64,000 nucleotides of DNA from Anaerocolumna xylanovorans DSM 12503 (GTDB lineage: Bacteria; Bacillota; Clostridia; Lachnospirales; Lachnospiraceae), in assembly GCF_900143645.1 (NCBI RefSeq), contig NZ_FRFD01000004.1, forward strand, positions 124,001 to 188,000, read 5' to 3'. The first letter of the stretch is position 1. Each line of letters starts with the position of its first letter. This document shows, piece after piece, positions 43,799 through 53,047 of the stretch. The position numbers were made by a program, and so were the translations under genes. The notes beneath the pieces were generated by a model. The model made no database searches. It saw only the letters and a list, made by a program, of their open reading frames with translations, and was not told the DNA's origin.

Positions 43799-44077
43799 AC
43801 CCTTACCTGTCCTCTTTTGTTTTAACAAGTGAATTAATTAATAAGTCCAGTATTCACCATACCGCAGTAATCTTGTATTGTCAATGGATTGCACCCATTC
43901 TTAATTTACTTTTTATACATATCAGATTTTTTTCATTAATTGGTTTGAGAATCTGCGAACAACTTCTCATTGTGGGCATTTTTCTCCCGATATAAGCATA
44001 TATAAAAGTAATTCCACTTATCATGCAGTGCATTAACCGCCAGGGGGGTAGGTTGAAAAATAAAAGACATTTTTCAA
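43799..44077. other. Intergenic region without a gene
   Basis: Divergent spacer between the PLD gene and the SleC-like gene. AT-rich. It holds GGGGGGTAGGTTGAAAA (44043-44059), a near copy of the real ribosome site and start region at 44121-44137. I see no clear vegetative or sporulation promoter. Confidence 0.5.
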
Positions 44078-44130
44078 ATTTTTATTTAAGCAGTATCGCA
44101 GGAGGACCTGCGATATGCATGGAGGGTAGG
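44078..44130 (+). repeat. Hairpin repeat copy C
   Basis: AATTTTTATTTAA, GCAGTATCGCAGG, AGGA, CCTGCGATATGC, then ATGGAGGGTAGG. Sense orientation directly before the SleC-like gene; the loop holds AGGAGG, and the right flank supplies the probable ribosome site GGAGGG. Confidence 0.8.
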
Positions 44131-44136
44131 TTGAAA

Positions 44137-45405
44137 ATGGATAATACTGATAATACTCTAAGTCCAATCGACATGGATCAGCATTCTGGCAAGCTTCAGA
44201 TACAGATAGTATGTGAAGCCGGTCACAGGCCAATTGATGCTGCTGTCGTAAAGATCTATAACAGCACTAACCCTGATACTTTACTTGACCGCCTTACCAC
44301 TAATATATCCGGTATAACGGAAACCATTGACCTTGATACTCCCCCCCTGGAATACAGCATGCAGCCCCCCGGCCCAAAACCCTACTCTGAATATCTTGTT
44401 GAAGCAAGTGCTCCCGGACTTCAGACCGTTACAGTAGAAGGGGTGCAGATATTTCCGAATACCTCTTCCCTTCAGATGATTTTTCTTCCGCGGATTACCG
44501 AAAACAGTGAAAATTCAAGGAGGATTGTAATAGGGCCTCACTACCTGTATGGAGGCTATCCGATAAAGGTATATGAATCTGAAGTAAAGGAAATGCCGGA
44601 ATCAGATGACCCGTTCGTCATTGCAATCCCCGAATATCTCATTGTCCATGATGGTATACCAGATGACGCAACTGCCATTGATTATTATGTAGAATACAGG
44701 GATTATATTAAAAATGTAGTATCCAGTGTGGCCTATGCTAATTGGACCGATGCGACCCTCTATGCCACCATCCTGGCAACCTTGTCCTTTACTCTCAACC
44801 GATATTTTACCAACTGGTATCAGAGACAGGGCTACTCCTTCCACATCACTGCCTCTCCCGCTTATGATCTGCTATGGCTTTATGGACGTAATATCTTTGA
44901 CAATATCAGTCTTGCTGTCGATTATATGTTCAATTTATTCTTAGCAAGACCTGGCATATTGCAGCCAATACTTACACAGCTCTGCCGGGGTGCTATATTG
45001 GACTGTCCCCAGATGATGTCCTTATGGGGTGCCAAGGCATTAGGGGATACCGGCTATGATATGATGTATATTCTTCATTTTTACTATGGGAGTGATTTAT
45101 ATATCAGCTACACGAATGTAATAACCGGTCTGGTTTTCCCCTGGCAGGGAACAGAATTAAAGCTTGGAAGCCAGGGAGGAAATGTGGGTGCCCTCCAAAA
45201 GATGCTGGAATTGATAGGAAGAGTCTATATAGCCATTCCCCTTTTGGGAGAAGGCGGAACCTTTAACTCTCAAACGGAAAAAGCAGTATCTACCTATCAG
45301 GAAATCTTTCACCTGCCTGTAACCGGTATTGTAGATGCCGCTACCTGGTATTCCATCACAAGCCTTTATAATAGTTTAATAGATGAAGAACGTCATTGTA
45401 AATAG
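44137..45405 (+). CDS. SleC-like spore cortex protein with C-terminal peptidoglycan-binding domain
   Basis: About 422 residues without a signal peptide. The N-terminus is a beta-sandwich-like region (LQIQIVCEAGHRPIDAAVVK); the middle has TLSFTLNRYFTNWYQRQGY and the YGRNIFDNI segment typical of clostridial SleC-type proteins; the C-terminus is a peptidoglycan-binding domain (LGSQGGNVGALQKML to TGIVDAATWY). SleC degrades spore cortex during germination. Related paralogues are widespread and mostly unstudied. ATG 44137 has GGAGGG 10 nt upstream; upstream in-frame codons run through the hairpin repeat and are rejected. Confidence 0.72.
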   Translation: MDNTDNTLSPIDMDQHSGKLQIQIVCEAGHRPIDAAVVKIYNSTNPDTLLDRLTTNISGITETIDLDTPPLEYSMQPPGPKPYSEYLVEASAPGLQTVTVEGVQIFPNTSSLQMIFLPRITENSENSRRIVIGPHYLYGGYPIKVYESEVKEMPESDDPFVIAIPEYLIVHDGIPDDATAIDYYVEYRDYIKNVVSSVAYANWTDATLYATILATLSFTLNRYFTNWYQRQGYSFHITASPAYDLLWLYGRNIFDNISLAVDYMFNLFLARPGILQPILTQLCRGAILDCPQMMSLWGAKALGDTGYDMMYILHFYYGSDLYISYTNVITGLVFPWQGTELKLGSQGGNVGALQKMLELIGRVYIAIPLLGEGGTFNSQTEKAVSTYQEIFHLPVTGIVDAATWYSITSLYNSLIDEERHCK

Positions 45406-45440
45406 AAAAGAGAAATCTTTGCATCCCCCAAAAACACAGA

Positions 45441-45500
45441 TTACCTGCTCTGTATGCAATAACCGCAGACATTAGTCCGCATATGCACACAAGCAGGTAA
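45441..45500. terminator. Long imperfect hairpin between convergent genes
   Basis: Outer arms TTACCTGC / GCAGGTAA (8 bp) enclose TATGC / GCATA and a small inner hairpin. No T-run on either strand, so terminator function is a guess from position. Confidence 0.4.
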
Positions 45501-45511
45501 ATTCCAAAAGG

Positions 45512-47746
45512 TTAACTTAAAAGCTCTGCCAGTTCTCCCATATACACAATATGAAGCTCGTGAAGAGCTCTTGTAATTGCAACATATAAAAGCTTGGCAT
45601 CTGCATCACTCTTTTCATAGCTGCTGCTATCGGGATTCCATAAAAGCACACTGTCAAACTCAAGACCCTTTGTCATATGAATGGGAAGCACCATAATACC
45701 ATTTGTAAAGTTCATCTCTTCCATATTTTCCTTTAAGGATTCCAGCTCAATGAGTTCTTTCAGCTTGTCATATACCTCCTTTGTTTCCTCTTCTGTCCTG
45801 CAAATAACAGCTTGTGTAGTATAGCCTGCCTCTTTGCTGCATTTTAAAATCTGCGCTGCCTTATGAAGGATTTCCGTTTCAGATTTCGCCTCATAGACCT
45901 CTACCTCACTGCCATGCCTGATAATCGGCTCAATATCATAGGTCTTAAATGTACAATGCTTCAATACCCGGCTGGCATAATTTGATATCTCTACCGTATT
46001 TCGATAGCTTTTTGCCAATACATAAAACTTATCCTTCTCTTCCGAAAAAACTTTCCCTCTTAGAGCTTCCCAGTCATTCATTCCGGTATCATAATGAATA
46101 TTCTGGGTGATATCTCCCATAATGGTATAAGTACAGTTCGCAAATAACTGCTTCATACAGTAAAATACCGATACACCAAAATCCTGTGCCTCATCTACTA
46201 TAATATGACTGACATATTCAAAATCCTTCGTGAACTTTAATCGCCTTTTCAGATAAGTAAGCATGGCAAGGTCATAAATATCAATTTTTTTTCCGGTAAA
46301 ATCCTCCATAAGAAGGCTTACCACTTCCTTTTCCGGCAGCACACCGGAAAATTCTTTATAGAACCCGGTATCTAAAAGACTCTTAAGAAAATCCAAATAT
46401 ATCTTCTCTAAATCATACTTTGCAACTTTTTTTCCAAAGTAATCCTTATATTTTTTTACTTCTATGCTAATAACTTCTTTCTCCTGCTGCTCTCTTTCAT
46501 TAACCAGCCTGATTTTACTTAGCAGACGTTTATTTAAGAGTTCCTGCTTCTCTGAAAGAGGCTTCTCCTTAAATATCGAAAGGAACTCCCTGATTTCATT
46601 TTCCGAATAGATATTCTTTCCATGATAAATGATATCTTCCGACCGTATTATTGTCATCTCATACCAGTCAAGATAATATTCCAATGCTCTGATAAAATCA
46701 AGAGAGCCTTTATAACGTTTTAGCAAAGTTCTCACTCTGCTGTTCTCTCCTGCTCTTTTACGGCTTTTTGCAAAGGGGCTGATTAGAATATACTTCTTCT
46801 TTTTTAATTGAAAATCCATATCCAGAAGATATACCAGAAATTCCTCCAAGGTCATCTGATTAATATTATAGACGTCCAGATTCGGAAGTACTCCTGTTAT
46901 ATAATTTAAAAGCATCTTATTGCTGCCGATAATATAGAACTCATCCGAACGGCATCTTTCCTTGTAGTTATACAGAATGTAGGAAATGCGGTGCATGGCA
47001 ACGGTGGTCTTGCCGCTTCCTGCCACCCCCTGCACAATAACACTATGCCAGGGCGTATCTCTTATGATATCATTCTGTTCCTTCTGAATCGTAGCAATGA
47101 TTTCCCCTAATACAACCTCTTTATTTTTCCCCAGATATTTTGTCAGAAATTCATCATTTGCTATGACATCCGTATCATAGTAATCGACTAAACTGCTGTC
47201 CTTTATTTCAAAAGTTCTTTTTAAATCCAGAGCAATATGAATCTGGTCTCCATAAGGCGACAGATAGGAACTCTCACCTACATCGCTGTCATAATAAACA
47301 CTGGCAACCGGTGCTCTCCAGTCTACAATGATAATCTCCGTACTGCTTTTACTGACACCATTCTTTCCGACATATAAGGAAAATTGCTTTTTCTCCTCTT
47401 CCTCTTCTCCGTCTCTTGTTTCCATTCCCAATTCTCTGTAATCAATACGGCCAAAGAAAGGCTTTTTTAACGCTGCCAGGTTCTTAGTTAAGGACCTTTC
47501 CAGATCTGTCTGCATACTAAGCCCTATGACAAGATCGTTATGAAGCTCCGGATTGTCAGACCGGTAATTATCATACATTTCCTTTGTCTCTGCACGAACC
47601 TTAGCCAGTTCGGCACTTTGTGCTTCCACATTGTGCTGAATGATTTCCACACATTTTTTTAACTGCTCTTCTTCCCTTTCCCACTCACTTCTTAGCTCTT
47701 CATGTCTTTCAACCAAATGGCTTCCATCCATTTCTCCATTCCCCAT
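45512..47746 (-). CDS. HelD-like superfamily 1 helicase (RNA polymerase recycling)
   Basis: 744 residues. A coiled-coil N-terminus (about 1-75) characteristic of HelD, a 1A domain with Walker A IVQGVAGSGKTTVAMHRISY, a HelD-specific insertion, Walker B HIIVDEAQDFGVSVFY, and motif VI LLYVAITRALHELHIVY. HelD frees stalled RNA polymerase from DNA using ATP. GGAGGG lies just before the ATG. Single gene. Confidence 0.9.
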   Translation of the reverse strand: MGNGEMDGSHLVERHEELRSEWEREEEQLKKCVEIIQHNVEAQSAELAKVRAETKEMYDNYRSDNPELHNDLVIGLSMQTDLERSLTKNLAALKKPFFGRIDYRELGMETRDGEEEEEKKQFSLYVGKNGVSKSSTEIIIVDWRAPVASVYYDSDVGESSYLSPYGDQIHIALDLKRTFEIKDSSLVDYYDTDVIANDEFLTKYLGKNKEVVLGEIIATIQKEQNDIIRDTPWHSVIVQGVAGSGKTTVAMHRISYILYNYKERCRSDEFYIIGSNKMLLNYITGVLPNLDVYNINQMTLEEFLVYLLDMDFQLKKKKYILISPFAKSRKRAGENSRVRTLLKRYKGSLDFIRALEYYLDWYEMTIIRSEDIIYHGKNIYSENEIREFLSIFKEKPLSEKQELLNKRLLSKIRLVNEREQQEKEVISIEVKKYKDYFGKKVAKYDLEKIYLDFLKSLLDTGFYKEFSGVLPEKEVVSLLMEDFTGKKIDIYDLAMLTYLKRRLKFTKDFEYVSHIIVDEAQDFGVSVFYCMKQLFANCTYTIMGDITQNIHYDTGMNDWEALRGKVFSEEKDKFYVLAKSYRNTVEISNYASRVLKHCTFKTYDIEPIIRHGSEVEVYEAKSETEILHKAAQILKCSKEAGYTTQAVICRTEEETKEVYDKLKELIELESLKENMEEMNFTNGIMVLPIHMTKGLEFDSVLLWNPDSSSYEKSDADAKLLYVAITRALHELHIVYMGELAELLS

Positions 47747-47894
47747 GATACCCTCCTATAGGTCAACTGCGAACTAATGGTTTAAGTCCGGTTAACAGGT
47801 TACTTGTATCATATTAAACGAAAATCAAAAATAATACTAGACTTTTCTTTTCACTTATGGTATCATTCATAATGTAGTATGCCTAGAGGCAAGA

Positions 47895-47924
47895 AAAAGC
47901 TGTCAGAAAATTCTGACAGCTTTT
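47895..47924 (-). terminator. Terminator after the XRE regulator
   Basis: AAAAGCTGTCAGAA / TTCTGACAGCTTTT, perfect 14-bp arms with a 2-nt DNA spacer (real loop a few nt larger), then TTCTT on the minus strand. Confidence 0.88.
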
Positions 47925-47945
47925 ATTTTTATTATCATAAGAACC

Positions 47946-48746
47946 TTATTCCTCTTTCATGATTTCTTCCGCCAACATTTTAATATCCCTGATACTGCCT
48001 GCTTTTTCATCCAGCCGTTCCACTATCTTGATAAGATTATGTATGGTTCCCTTTTTTTCATATATTTGAATTAAAATATTCTGAAACTGTATCAGGGATA
48101 TTTTCTCCGGTATGACTCCTTTTATGACTTCCGGATATTTTTCCTCCAGATTATCTGCCAGCCTCTTTGTCAGCTGTTTATTGATAATCTGCCCATAATA
48201 CTTGGTACAGATTTGTTCTAAATCCCTGTAAATCTGTAAAAAAGAGATTTCCTCTTCGCTTGTAAAGGCATTCTCATAAAGCTTATTGTTATAAGCAAAG
48301 AAATGGTAAGAAAGTTTATCCATATCCTCATTATCCCTGATTCGTATCTGGGGAAGTAATATACCAAAGGAAGCTGCCGCTCTTTTTCTGATTTCTGCGA
48401 TCTCTGTGAATCCTTTACTGCTTTCATCACCGGCAGCGGCAATAAGTCCGGTGCCAAATTCTAAAAGGAAAGGCTCAGCAATAATCTCATTCAATATTTC
48501 TCCGGAAGGTTTTAACCCGCCCTTCTCTACAAATTCTACCCGTTCTTCACCCTTTAATATAAAATCCATGGAACAGTTTAAAATATGGCAAAGAGATACC
48601 ATCAGCGGGGTATCCGGGTATCCCATGCCTCTCTCCCACTTGGATACGGCCTGGGGCGTTACACCAAGCCGCAATGCCAGCTCCTCCTGGGTATAATTTT
48701 TGTCTTTTCTTGCATTGATCAGCCTTTCCTCAAAACCATTAATCAT
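47946..48746 (-). CDS. XRE-family regulator with long helical C-terminus
   Basis: 266 residues. N-terminal Cro/C1 helix-turn-helix (YTQEELALRLGVTPQAVSKW, then ERGMGYPDTPL), then a helical region with no recognised ligand domain. GGAGGTAAGTACA precedes the ATG. Only 157 bp lie between it and the end of the nitrogenase-like operon, on the same strand. No terminator is obvious there, so read-through into it is possible. Target unknown. Confidence 0.82.
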   Translation of the reverse strand: MINGFEERLINARKDKNYTQEELALRLGVTPQAVSKWERGMGYPDTPLMVSLCHILNCSMDFILKGEERVEFVEKGGLKPSGEILNEIIAEPFLLEFGTGLIAAAGDESSKGFTEIAEIRKRAAASFGILLPQIRIRDNEDMDKLSYHFFAYNNKLYENAFTSEEEISFLQIYRDLEQICTKYYGQIINKQLTKRLADNLEEKYPEVIKGVIPEKISLIQFQNILIQIYEKKGTIHNLIKIVERLDEKAGSIRDIKMLAEEIMKEE

Positions 48747-48903
48747 TGTACTTACCTCCGGTGTGCTTTGATTTTTTTATCTTTAGGTCATTGCAGTTTC
48801 TTACTCTGATGACCTTTCTTTACGATAATCTTACCACTTGCTAAGAAATAAGTAAAACAACCAGCTGTTCATGTACATATCAACAACTATTTATGGAAAG
48901 AGT

Positions 48904-50115
48904 TTATTCCATCTCCCGAAACCACATGCTGCAGAGATTAATAACTCCCCGGAATCCTACATAAGGAGGAACATAGGGGTTAAAATTCCACTCATTGATG
49001 CCTCTGTCTGTCAGAAATTCTGTATTCTTACCTGCCTCTTTTAAATATTCCTTCCTTGCCATCAGAATGCCGGATGGTACACGGGTAAGCTCTTCTAAAA
49101 CCTTTTTTTCCACAAGGTATGGAATGCCCTCCCCTTCATCTTCTTTTGCATCACACCAGAACAGACCTTCCTTTATACCAAGCTCCTCTACTGCAAATTC
49201 CCTTAAGCCCCGTACCACATCTATGCTGCCTCCTGCACTGAAGGCAGCCCTTTCTCCGAAGAATTCCAGGATATGCTTCAAATTATCATATACCATACTG
49301 CAGTCTCTGATTTCATCCACTATAAATGCAGCATTAACTGTAAGCCCTGACAATTCCCCGATTTGCTCCAGCCATTTGACGGTACCCTGAATTCCGTAGG
49401 GCCTGCCATAGAGATAAGGAGTGCCAAAGCTTTTCTTCAACGTTTCCCCTGCCTTGATTCCTTCTCTCCTAAGTACCAGATTGATAGCTGCCTCACCCAG
49501 TTTTTTTATGCTCTTAACATCCGCTCTGGTTGAGAGAACGCAGGATACCTTTATACCAAAGGCTCCGTTAAGCAGCCTTTCAATCTCCCTGGCATCTGCT
49601 TCAAACAGATGTAAATCGATGGAAGAACCGATAATATTACAGGTAAGTTCTTCGGTCTTTAAAGCCTTTTCCGGTAACTTGCAGCAAAGTTCATAGAGAG
49701 CGGTTTCAATCCCCTTATGGTAGTCCCAGGAAAAGCTTCCGCAAGGGAAATAAAGAACAGGAAGCCCCTCATAGCGATAGCTTAATTCTTCACAGATGGC
49801 CTCCATATCTGTCCCAATAACCTCCGGAACGGAGGAAGGGATGAGAAATACAGCCTCCGCCTTATATTTTTCCAGTATTTCATCCAACGCTTTTTCTATA
49901 CGGTCCGTAATTCCAAGGGCAATGTCCTTTTCATCCAGATGAGTTACAAAAGCCAGACAGTCTTTTGAATATCCGGCCTGCTCCAGCCATCTTCTCGCAT
50001 ATATCATGTGCCCCATGGACCCGAATTCCAGGACAACCGCTCCTTTTATGGTTGCAAGGGTCCATAGTGCCCCCATCCTGCCGGAAGGCCGGGGGTAGTA
50101 TTTATATAAGCCCAT
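48904..50115 (-). CDS. NifK-like nitrogenase-superfamily subunit lacking P-cluster cysteines
   Basis: 403 residues of the nitrogenase component 1 fold. The start PSGRMGALWTL, GSMGHMIY and IPSSVPEVIGTDMEAI align with NifK ACQPLGA, GSQGCVAY and TCMAEVIGDDL at nearly identical spacing, but the three P-cluster Cys are Ser11, His36 and Ser95. A conserved LYGRPYGIQGTVKWLEQIG lies mid-protein. It presumably pairs with the NifD-like subunit, whose gene overlaps it by 14 nt. AGGAGAGG precedes the ATG. Catalytic partner or cofactor scaffold; reaction unknown. Confidence 0.8.
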   Translation of the reverse strand: MGLYKYYPRPSGRMGALWTLATIKGAVVLEFGSMGHMIYARRWLEQAGYSKDCLAFVTHLDEKDIALGITDRIEKALDEILEKYKAEAVFLIPSSVPEVIGTDMEAICEELSYRYEGLPVLYFPCGSFSWDYHKGIETALYELCCKLPEKALKTEELTCNIIGSSIDLHLFEADAREIERLLNGAFGIKVSCVLSTRADVKSIKKLGEAAINLVLRREGIKAGETLKKSFGTPYLYGRPYGIQGTVKWLEQIGELSGLTVNAAFIVDEIRDCSMVYDNLKHILEFFGERAAFSAGGSIDVVRGLREFAVEELGIKEGLFWCDAKEDEGEGIPYLVEKKVLEELTRVPSGILMARKEYLKEAGKNTEFLTDRGINEWNFNPYVPPYVGFRGVINLCSMWFREME

Positions 50116-51397
50116 CAGCCTCTCCTCCTTTCTCCTTTTCCTTTGCCAATTCCATCAGGCGGTCAAGGAGGAAAATGCTTCTTTCATATCCCACTAAAGC
50201 AAATATTTTCTGCACCTGGGGATTATTGATCATCCTGCTTTCCAGTACTGCCGTACTATGTCCAATAGAAAACAGCGGATAGTCCTTCCCCCACTCCTTT
50301 AAGTTCTTTTCTTCCGTAATAGTTACCAGATAAGGATCATAGCCTTCATTTAGAATTCTGTCCCGGTATATGCAATCCTCTTGCGAAAAGCTTTCAACGC
50401 CAAGAAGCTTCGGCTCCATTCCAAGTGCGGTAAGATAAGCAGCTATGGGCAGAGCAAGAAGCTCCTGTACGGTAATTATAAAGGGAATTCCTTTTAACTC
50501 CTTACGGGCCTTTTCTTCCTTTTCTTTCAGAAGCTCATAGGAATTTAACTGAAATTCTTTCTCTGCCTTTCCCTCCGGTATAGTCATCTCTTTAAGAGTG
50601 CGGTAATCTGCTCTTATATCCTCTGCCAGGAAACTTCTGCAAAGTGAAATTTCCGGCTTTTTCAGTGCTTTTGCCAACTGTCCCTGATTAGGATCCTGGA
50701 GGATGGTTAAGGAACCCTCCCGGATTTTTGCCATCTTACCGATTATATCCTGATGATTTACCTCGAGGATTTCATAGCCTGCCTCCGTCAAGGCACATTT
50801 TAGTGCCAGAGCTTCTGCCCCTCTAAGGCTTCCAAGAAAATTAACCTGCCCATTTTCTATATGTATGGATTCTCTGCTTTCCAGACCGTTATATACTTCT
50901 CCCAATTGGCGGTAGGTATCCAAAAAGCCGGTCAGATATCCGTTATATTTAAAGTGTGCTCCGTCTATGAAGAAGATCTTTGCCGCTATTTTTCCGTTAA
51001 GTTCCTGCATAACAGCTTCCATATCCTCACCGATTAACGCCGGTACGCAAGTGAGAATCAAAAGGATAAGCTTCGCCCCTTCCCTGTCCATTTCACATAT
51101 AGCTTCCATCAGGCCTTTTCTGCAGCCGAATACAACTTCATTAGCGTCCAGCTCATAGACATAATGGAGTTCTCCGTTTCTTCCTCTCTGTTCTGTCATA
51201 ACATAGCGGCTGTAATATCCGCATTCTGCTGTTCCCACTACAAGAGTGGATATATTCCCAAGCTGTTTTGCAAGTGCCAGAGCCGTATGCATAGGGCAGT
51301 GCCTGCCCGGTTCCCCCGGGATACCGGATAATGGGATACCGGTTCTAACGGTTGCCTTGGAAAGGGGCAGCCAACCATACTCTTTTTTATCCGTCAT
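50102..51397 (-). CDS. NifD-like nitrogenase-superfamily subunit with three candidate cluster cysteines
   Basis: 431 residues of the component 1 fold. Cys34 (GRHCPMHTAL), Cys59 (GTAECGYYS) and Cys117 (LTCVPALIGEDMEAV) match the P-cluster cysteines of NifD in context and approximate spacing; VFGCRKGLMEAI matches the VFGG-type loop. I see no NifD FeMo-cofactor ligand pair. ATG 51397 has AAGGAG 7 nt upstream and clears the NifH-like stop by 19 bp; an earlier start overlapping that gene is rejected. Probably forms a heteromer with the downstream NifK-like subunit and accepts electrons from the NifH-like protein. Confidence 0.82.
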   Translation of the reverse strand: MTDKKEYGWLPLSKATVRTGIPLSGIPGEPGRHCPMHTALALAKQLGNISTLVVGTAECGYYSRYVMTEQRGRNGELHYVYELDANEVVFGCRKGLMEAICEMDREGAKLILLILTCVPALIGEDMEAVMQELNGKIAAKIFFIDGAHFKYNGYLTGFLDTYRQLGEVYNGLESRESIHIENGQVNFLGSLRGAEALALKCALTEAGYEILEVNHQDIIGKMAKIREGSLTILQDPNQGQLAKALKKPEISLCRSFLAEDIRADYRTLKEMTIPEGKAEKEFQLNSYELLKEKEEKARKELKGIPFIITVQELLALPIAAYLTALGMEPKLLGVESFSQEDCIYRDRILNEGYDPYLVTITEEKNLKEWGKDYPLFSIGHSTAVLESRMINNPQVQKIFALVGYERSIFLLDRLMELAKEKEKGGEADGLI

Positions 51398-51416
51398 TAT
51401 TTTCTCCTTTTCTGCT

Positions 51417-52157
51417 TCAGGGACATAGAATCCTTGACAGTTTTTCATATTCACTGGCCAGAGAACTGTCCGGAAATGCCGCTACTACCGTCTTTCCAAG
51501 ATCTTCTGCTTTTTGTATCAGTGGATTTCTATCGATTTTGTAAAGGATATCCGCTTCCATTTCTTTTGCCGCATCCCTTACAAGCTCGTCTTCTTTTTCA
51601 ATATTTTTGGCATTTAGAATAAGTCCTTTTAAAGTGGCATAGCCTCTCTTACCAAAGCTCTTAACCGCATAGGCTATATTGGAGGCTGCATATAAGGCCA
51701 TCATCTCTCCGGAGGTCACAATACAGACCTCTTCTGCATAACCTCCCCTTATCGGCATGGCAAACCCGCCGCATACCACATCTCCTAACACATCATAAAG
51801 GACAATATCCGGCTGATATATTTCATAGGCGTTTAGTTCATTCAGCTTCTCAAAGGCAGTTATGATGCCCCTGCCGGCACAGCCCACACCGGGTACAGGA
51901 CCTCCTGCCTCTACACATAATACCCCCAGGTCTCCTTCCGTCACAATATCCTGAAGGGTTATCTCACTGTTATCCCTTAATACGTCAAGAACAGTCTTAA
52001 TCTTGGCCCCTCCGGTTAAATTTCTGGTGGAATCGGCTTTAGGGTCACAGCCAATCTGCATTACCTTAAGTCCCCTTGCCGCCAGTGCTGCTGACAGATT
52101 AGATACCGTTGTGGACTTTCCGATTCCGCCTTTCCCATATATTGCAATCTTTCTCAT
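51417..52157 (-). CDS. NifH-like ATP-dependent iron-sulfur reductase
   Basis: 246 residues. P-loop YGKGGIGKSTT at residues 7-17, switch I region GCDPKADSTR, and the two cysteines that bind the [4Fe-4S] cluster between subunits: Cys93 (GVGCAGRG) and Cys129 (DVVCGGFAMPIR). All expected catalytic features are intact, so it should deliver electrons with ATP hydrolysis. The start MRKIAIYGKGG is that of the family. The gene is 37 bp behind the ABC ATPase gene in the same operon. Nitrogen fixation is unlikely because nifB, nifE and nifN homologues are absent nearby. Confidence 0.88.
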   Translation of the reverse strand: MRKIAIYGKGGIGKSTTVSNLSAALAARGLKVMQIGCDPKADSTRNLTGGAKIKTVLDVLRDNSEITLQDIVTEGDLGVLCVEAGGPVPGVGCAGRGIITAFEKLNELNAYEIYQPDIVLYDVLGDVVCGGFAMPIRGGYAEEVCIVTSGEMMALYAASNIAYAVKSFGKRGYATLKGLILNAKNIEKEDELVRDAAKEMEADILYKIDRNPLIQKAEDLGKTVVAAFPDSSLASEYEKLSRILCP

Positions 52158-52194
52158 GTCTGTTTCATTCCTTTCCACTGGATAAAGTATCGTT

Positions 52195-53019
52195 TCAGGC
52201 TCCTTTTTTTACCTTGCTCCTATTCTTTTCTTTGTTTAACAGCTGATAAGACATACAGATAGGCCTTGCCGATACCGGATCTGTCACAATGGCAGCATCT
52301 ATTTGGAATACTTCTTTTAAAGTCTCTTTATTCATCACTTCCCCCGGAGTGCCTGCCTTTATCACTCTTCCCTCCCGAAAAGCAATCATATGATCCGCGA
52401 ACTTAGAAGCCAGATTTAAATCATGAAGAACCATCAATATGGTACAGCCGTGCACCTTGTTCAAATCCTCCAACAGCTCCAATATTTCCAACTGATATGC
52501 CATATCAAGATAGGTAGTCGGCTCATCCAGCAGAATGACCTCTGTTTCCTGCGCCAAAGCCATGGCAATCCATACTCTCTGCCTTTGTCCTCCCGAAAGG
52601 TCAGACGTTGCCTGTTCCTCCAGACCTTTTAATCCGGTAGCCTCAATGGCCCAGGAGACAATCTCCTTATCCTCTCCGGTAAGCCGCCCAAGGCCTTTCT
52701 GGTAAGGAAATCTGCCATAGGAAACCAATTCCTCTACTGTAAGCCCGTCAGGAGCCTGCGGGGCCTGCGGAAGGATTGCAAGCTTCTTGGCAAGTTCTCT
52801 GGTTGGAAGCCTGTGAATTTCCTCTCCATCTAAATAAATGTACCCTTTCTTTATACCAAGAATTCTTCCCAGCGTCTTTAAAAAGGTGGATTTACCACAG
52901 CCATTGGGACCTATGATTGTTGTTATCTGTCCCATGGGGATGGAAATACTCAATTCCTCTATAATAACCTTCTCACCGTATGCCGCCTTTATGTTTTCGG
53001 TACGGATACCCTTTTTCAT
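52195..53019 (-). CDS. ABC transporter ATPase, iron-chelate/cobalamin type (FecE/BtuD)
   Basis: A 274-residue ATPase: Walker A GPNGCGKSTFLKTLGR, Q-loop ILPQAPQAPDG, signature LSGGQRQRVWIAMAL, Walker B EVILLDEPTTYLD, H-loop MVLHDLN. The FecE type works with FecCD permeases encoded just upstream. Gap to the permease gene 28 bp. Provides energy for uptake of a metal chelate or tetrapyrrole. Confidence 0.93.
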   Translation of the reverse strand: MKKGIRTENIKAAYGEKVIIEELSISIPMGQITTIIGPNGCGKSTFLKTLGRILGIKKGYIYLDGEEIHRLPTRELAKKLAILPQAPQAPDGLTVEELVSYGRFPYQKGLGRLTGEDKEIVSWAIEATGLKGLEEQATSDLSGGQRQRVWIAMALAQETEVILLDEPTTYLDMAYQLEILELLEDLNKVHGCTILMVLHDLNLASKFADHMIAFREGRVIKAGTPGEVMNKETLKEVFQIDAAIVTDPVSARPICMSYQLLNKEKNRSKVKKGA

Positions 53020-53047
53020 GGCTTTACTCTCCTTTCGACTTTATAAT

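Noticed and set aside
43799..44136. Sigma-G or sigma-K promoter for the SleC-like gene
   Set aside because: CATATATAA near 43999 is only loosely similar to a sigma-K -10 and no matching -35 was found.
48904..52157. A nitrogen-fixation (nif) operon
   Set aside because: No nifB, nifE, nifN or molybdate genes nearby, the NifK-like subunit lacks P-cluster Cys, and no FeMo-cofactor ligand pair is seen. Neighbours are a chelate importer under a Fur box.
48904..52157. Chlorophyllide or F430 biosynthetic reductase
   Set aside because: No tetrapyrrole biosynthesis genes in the window and an organism type that makes neither; kept only as distant relatives.
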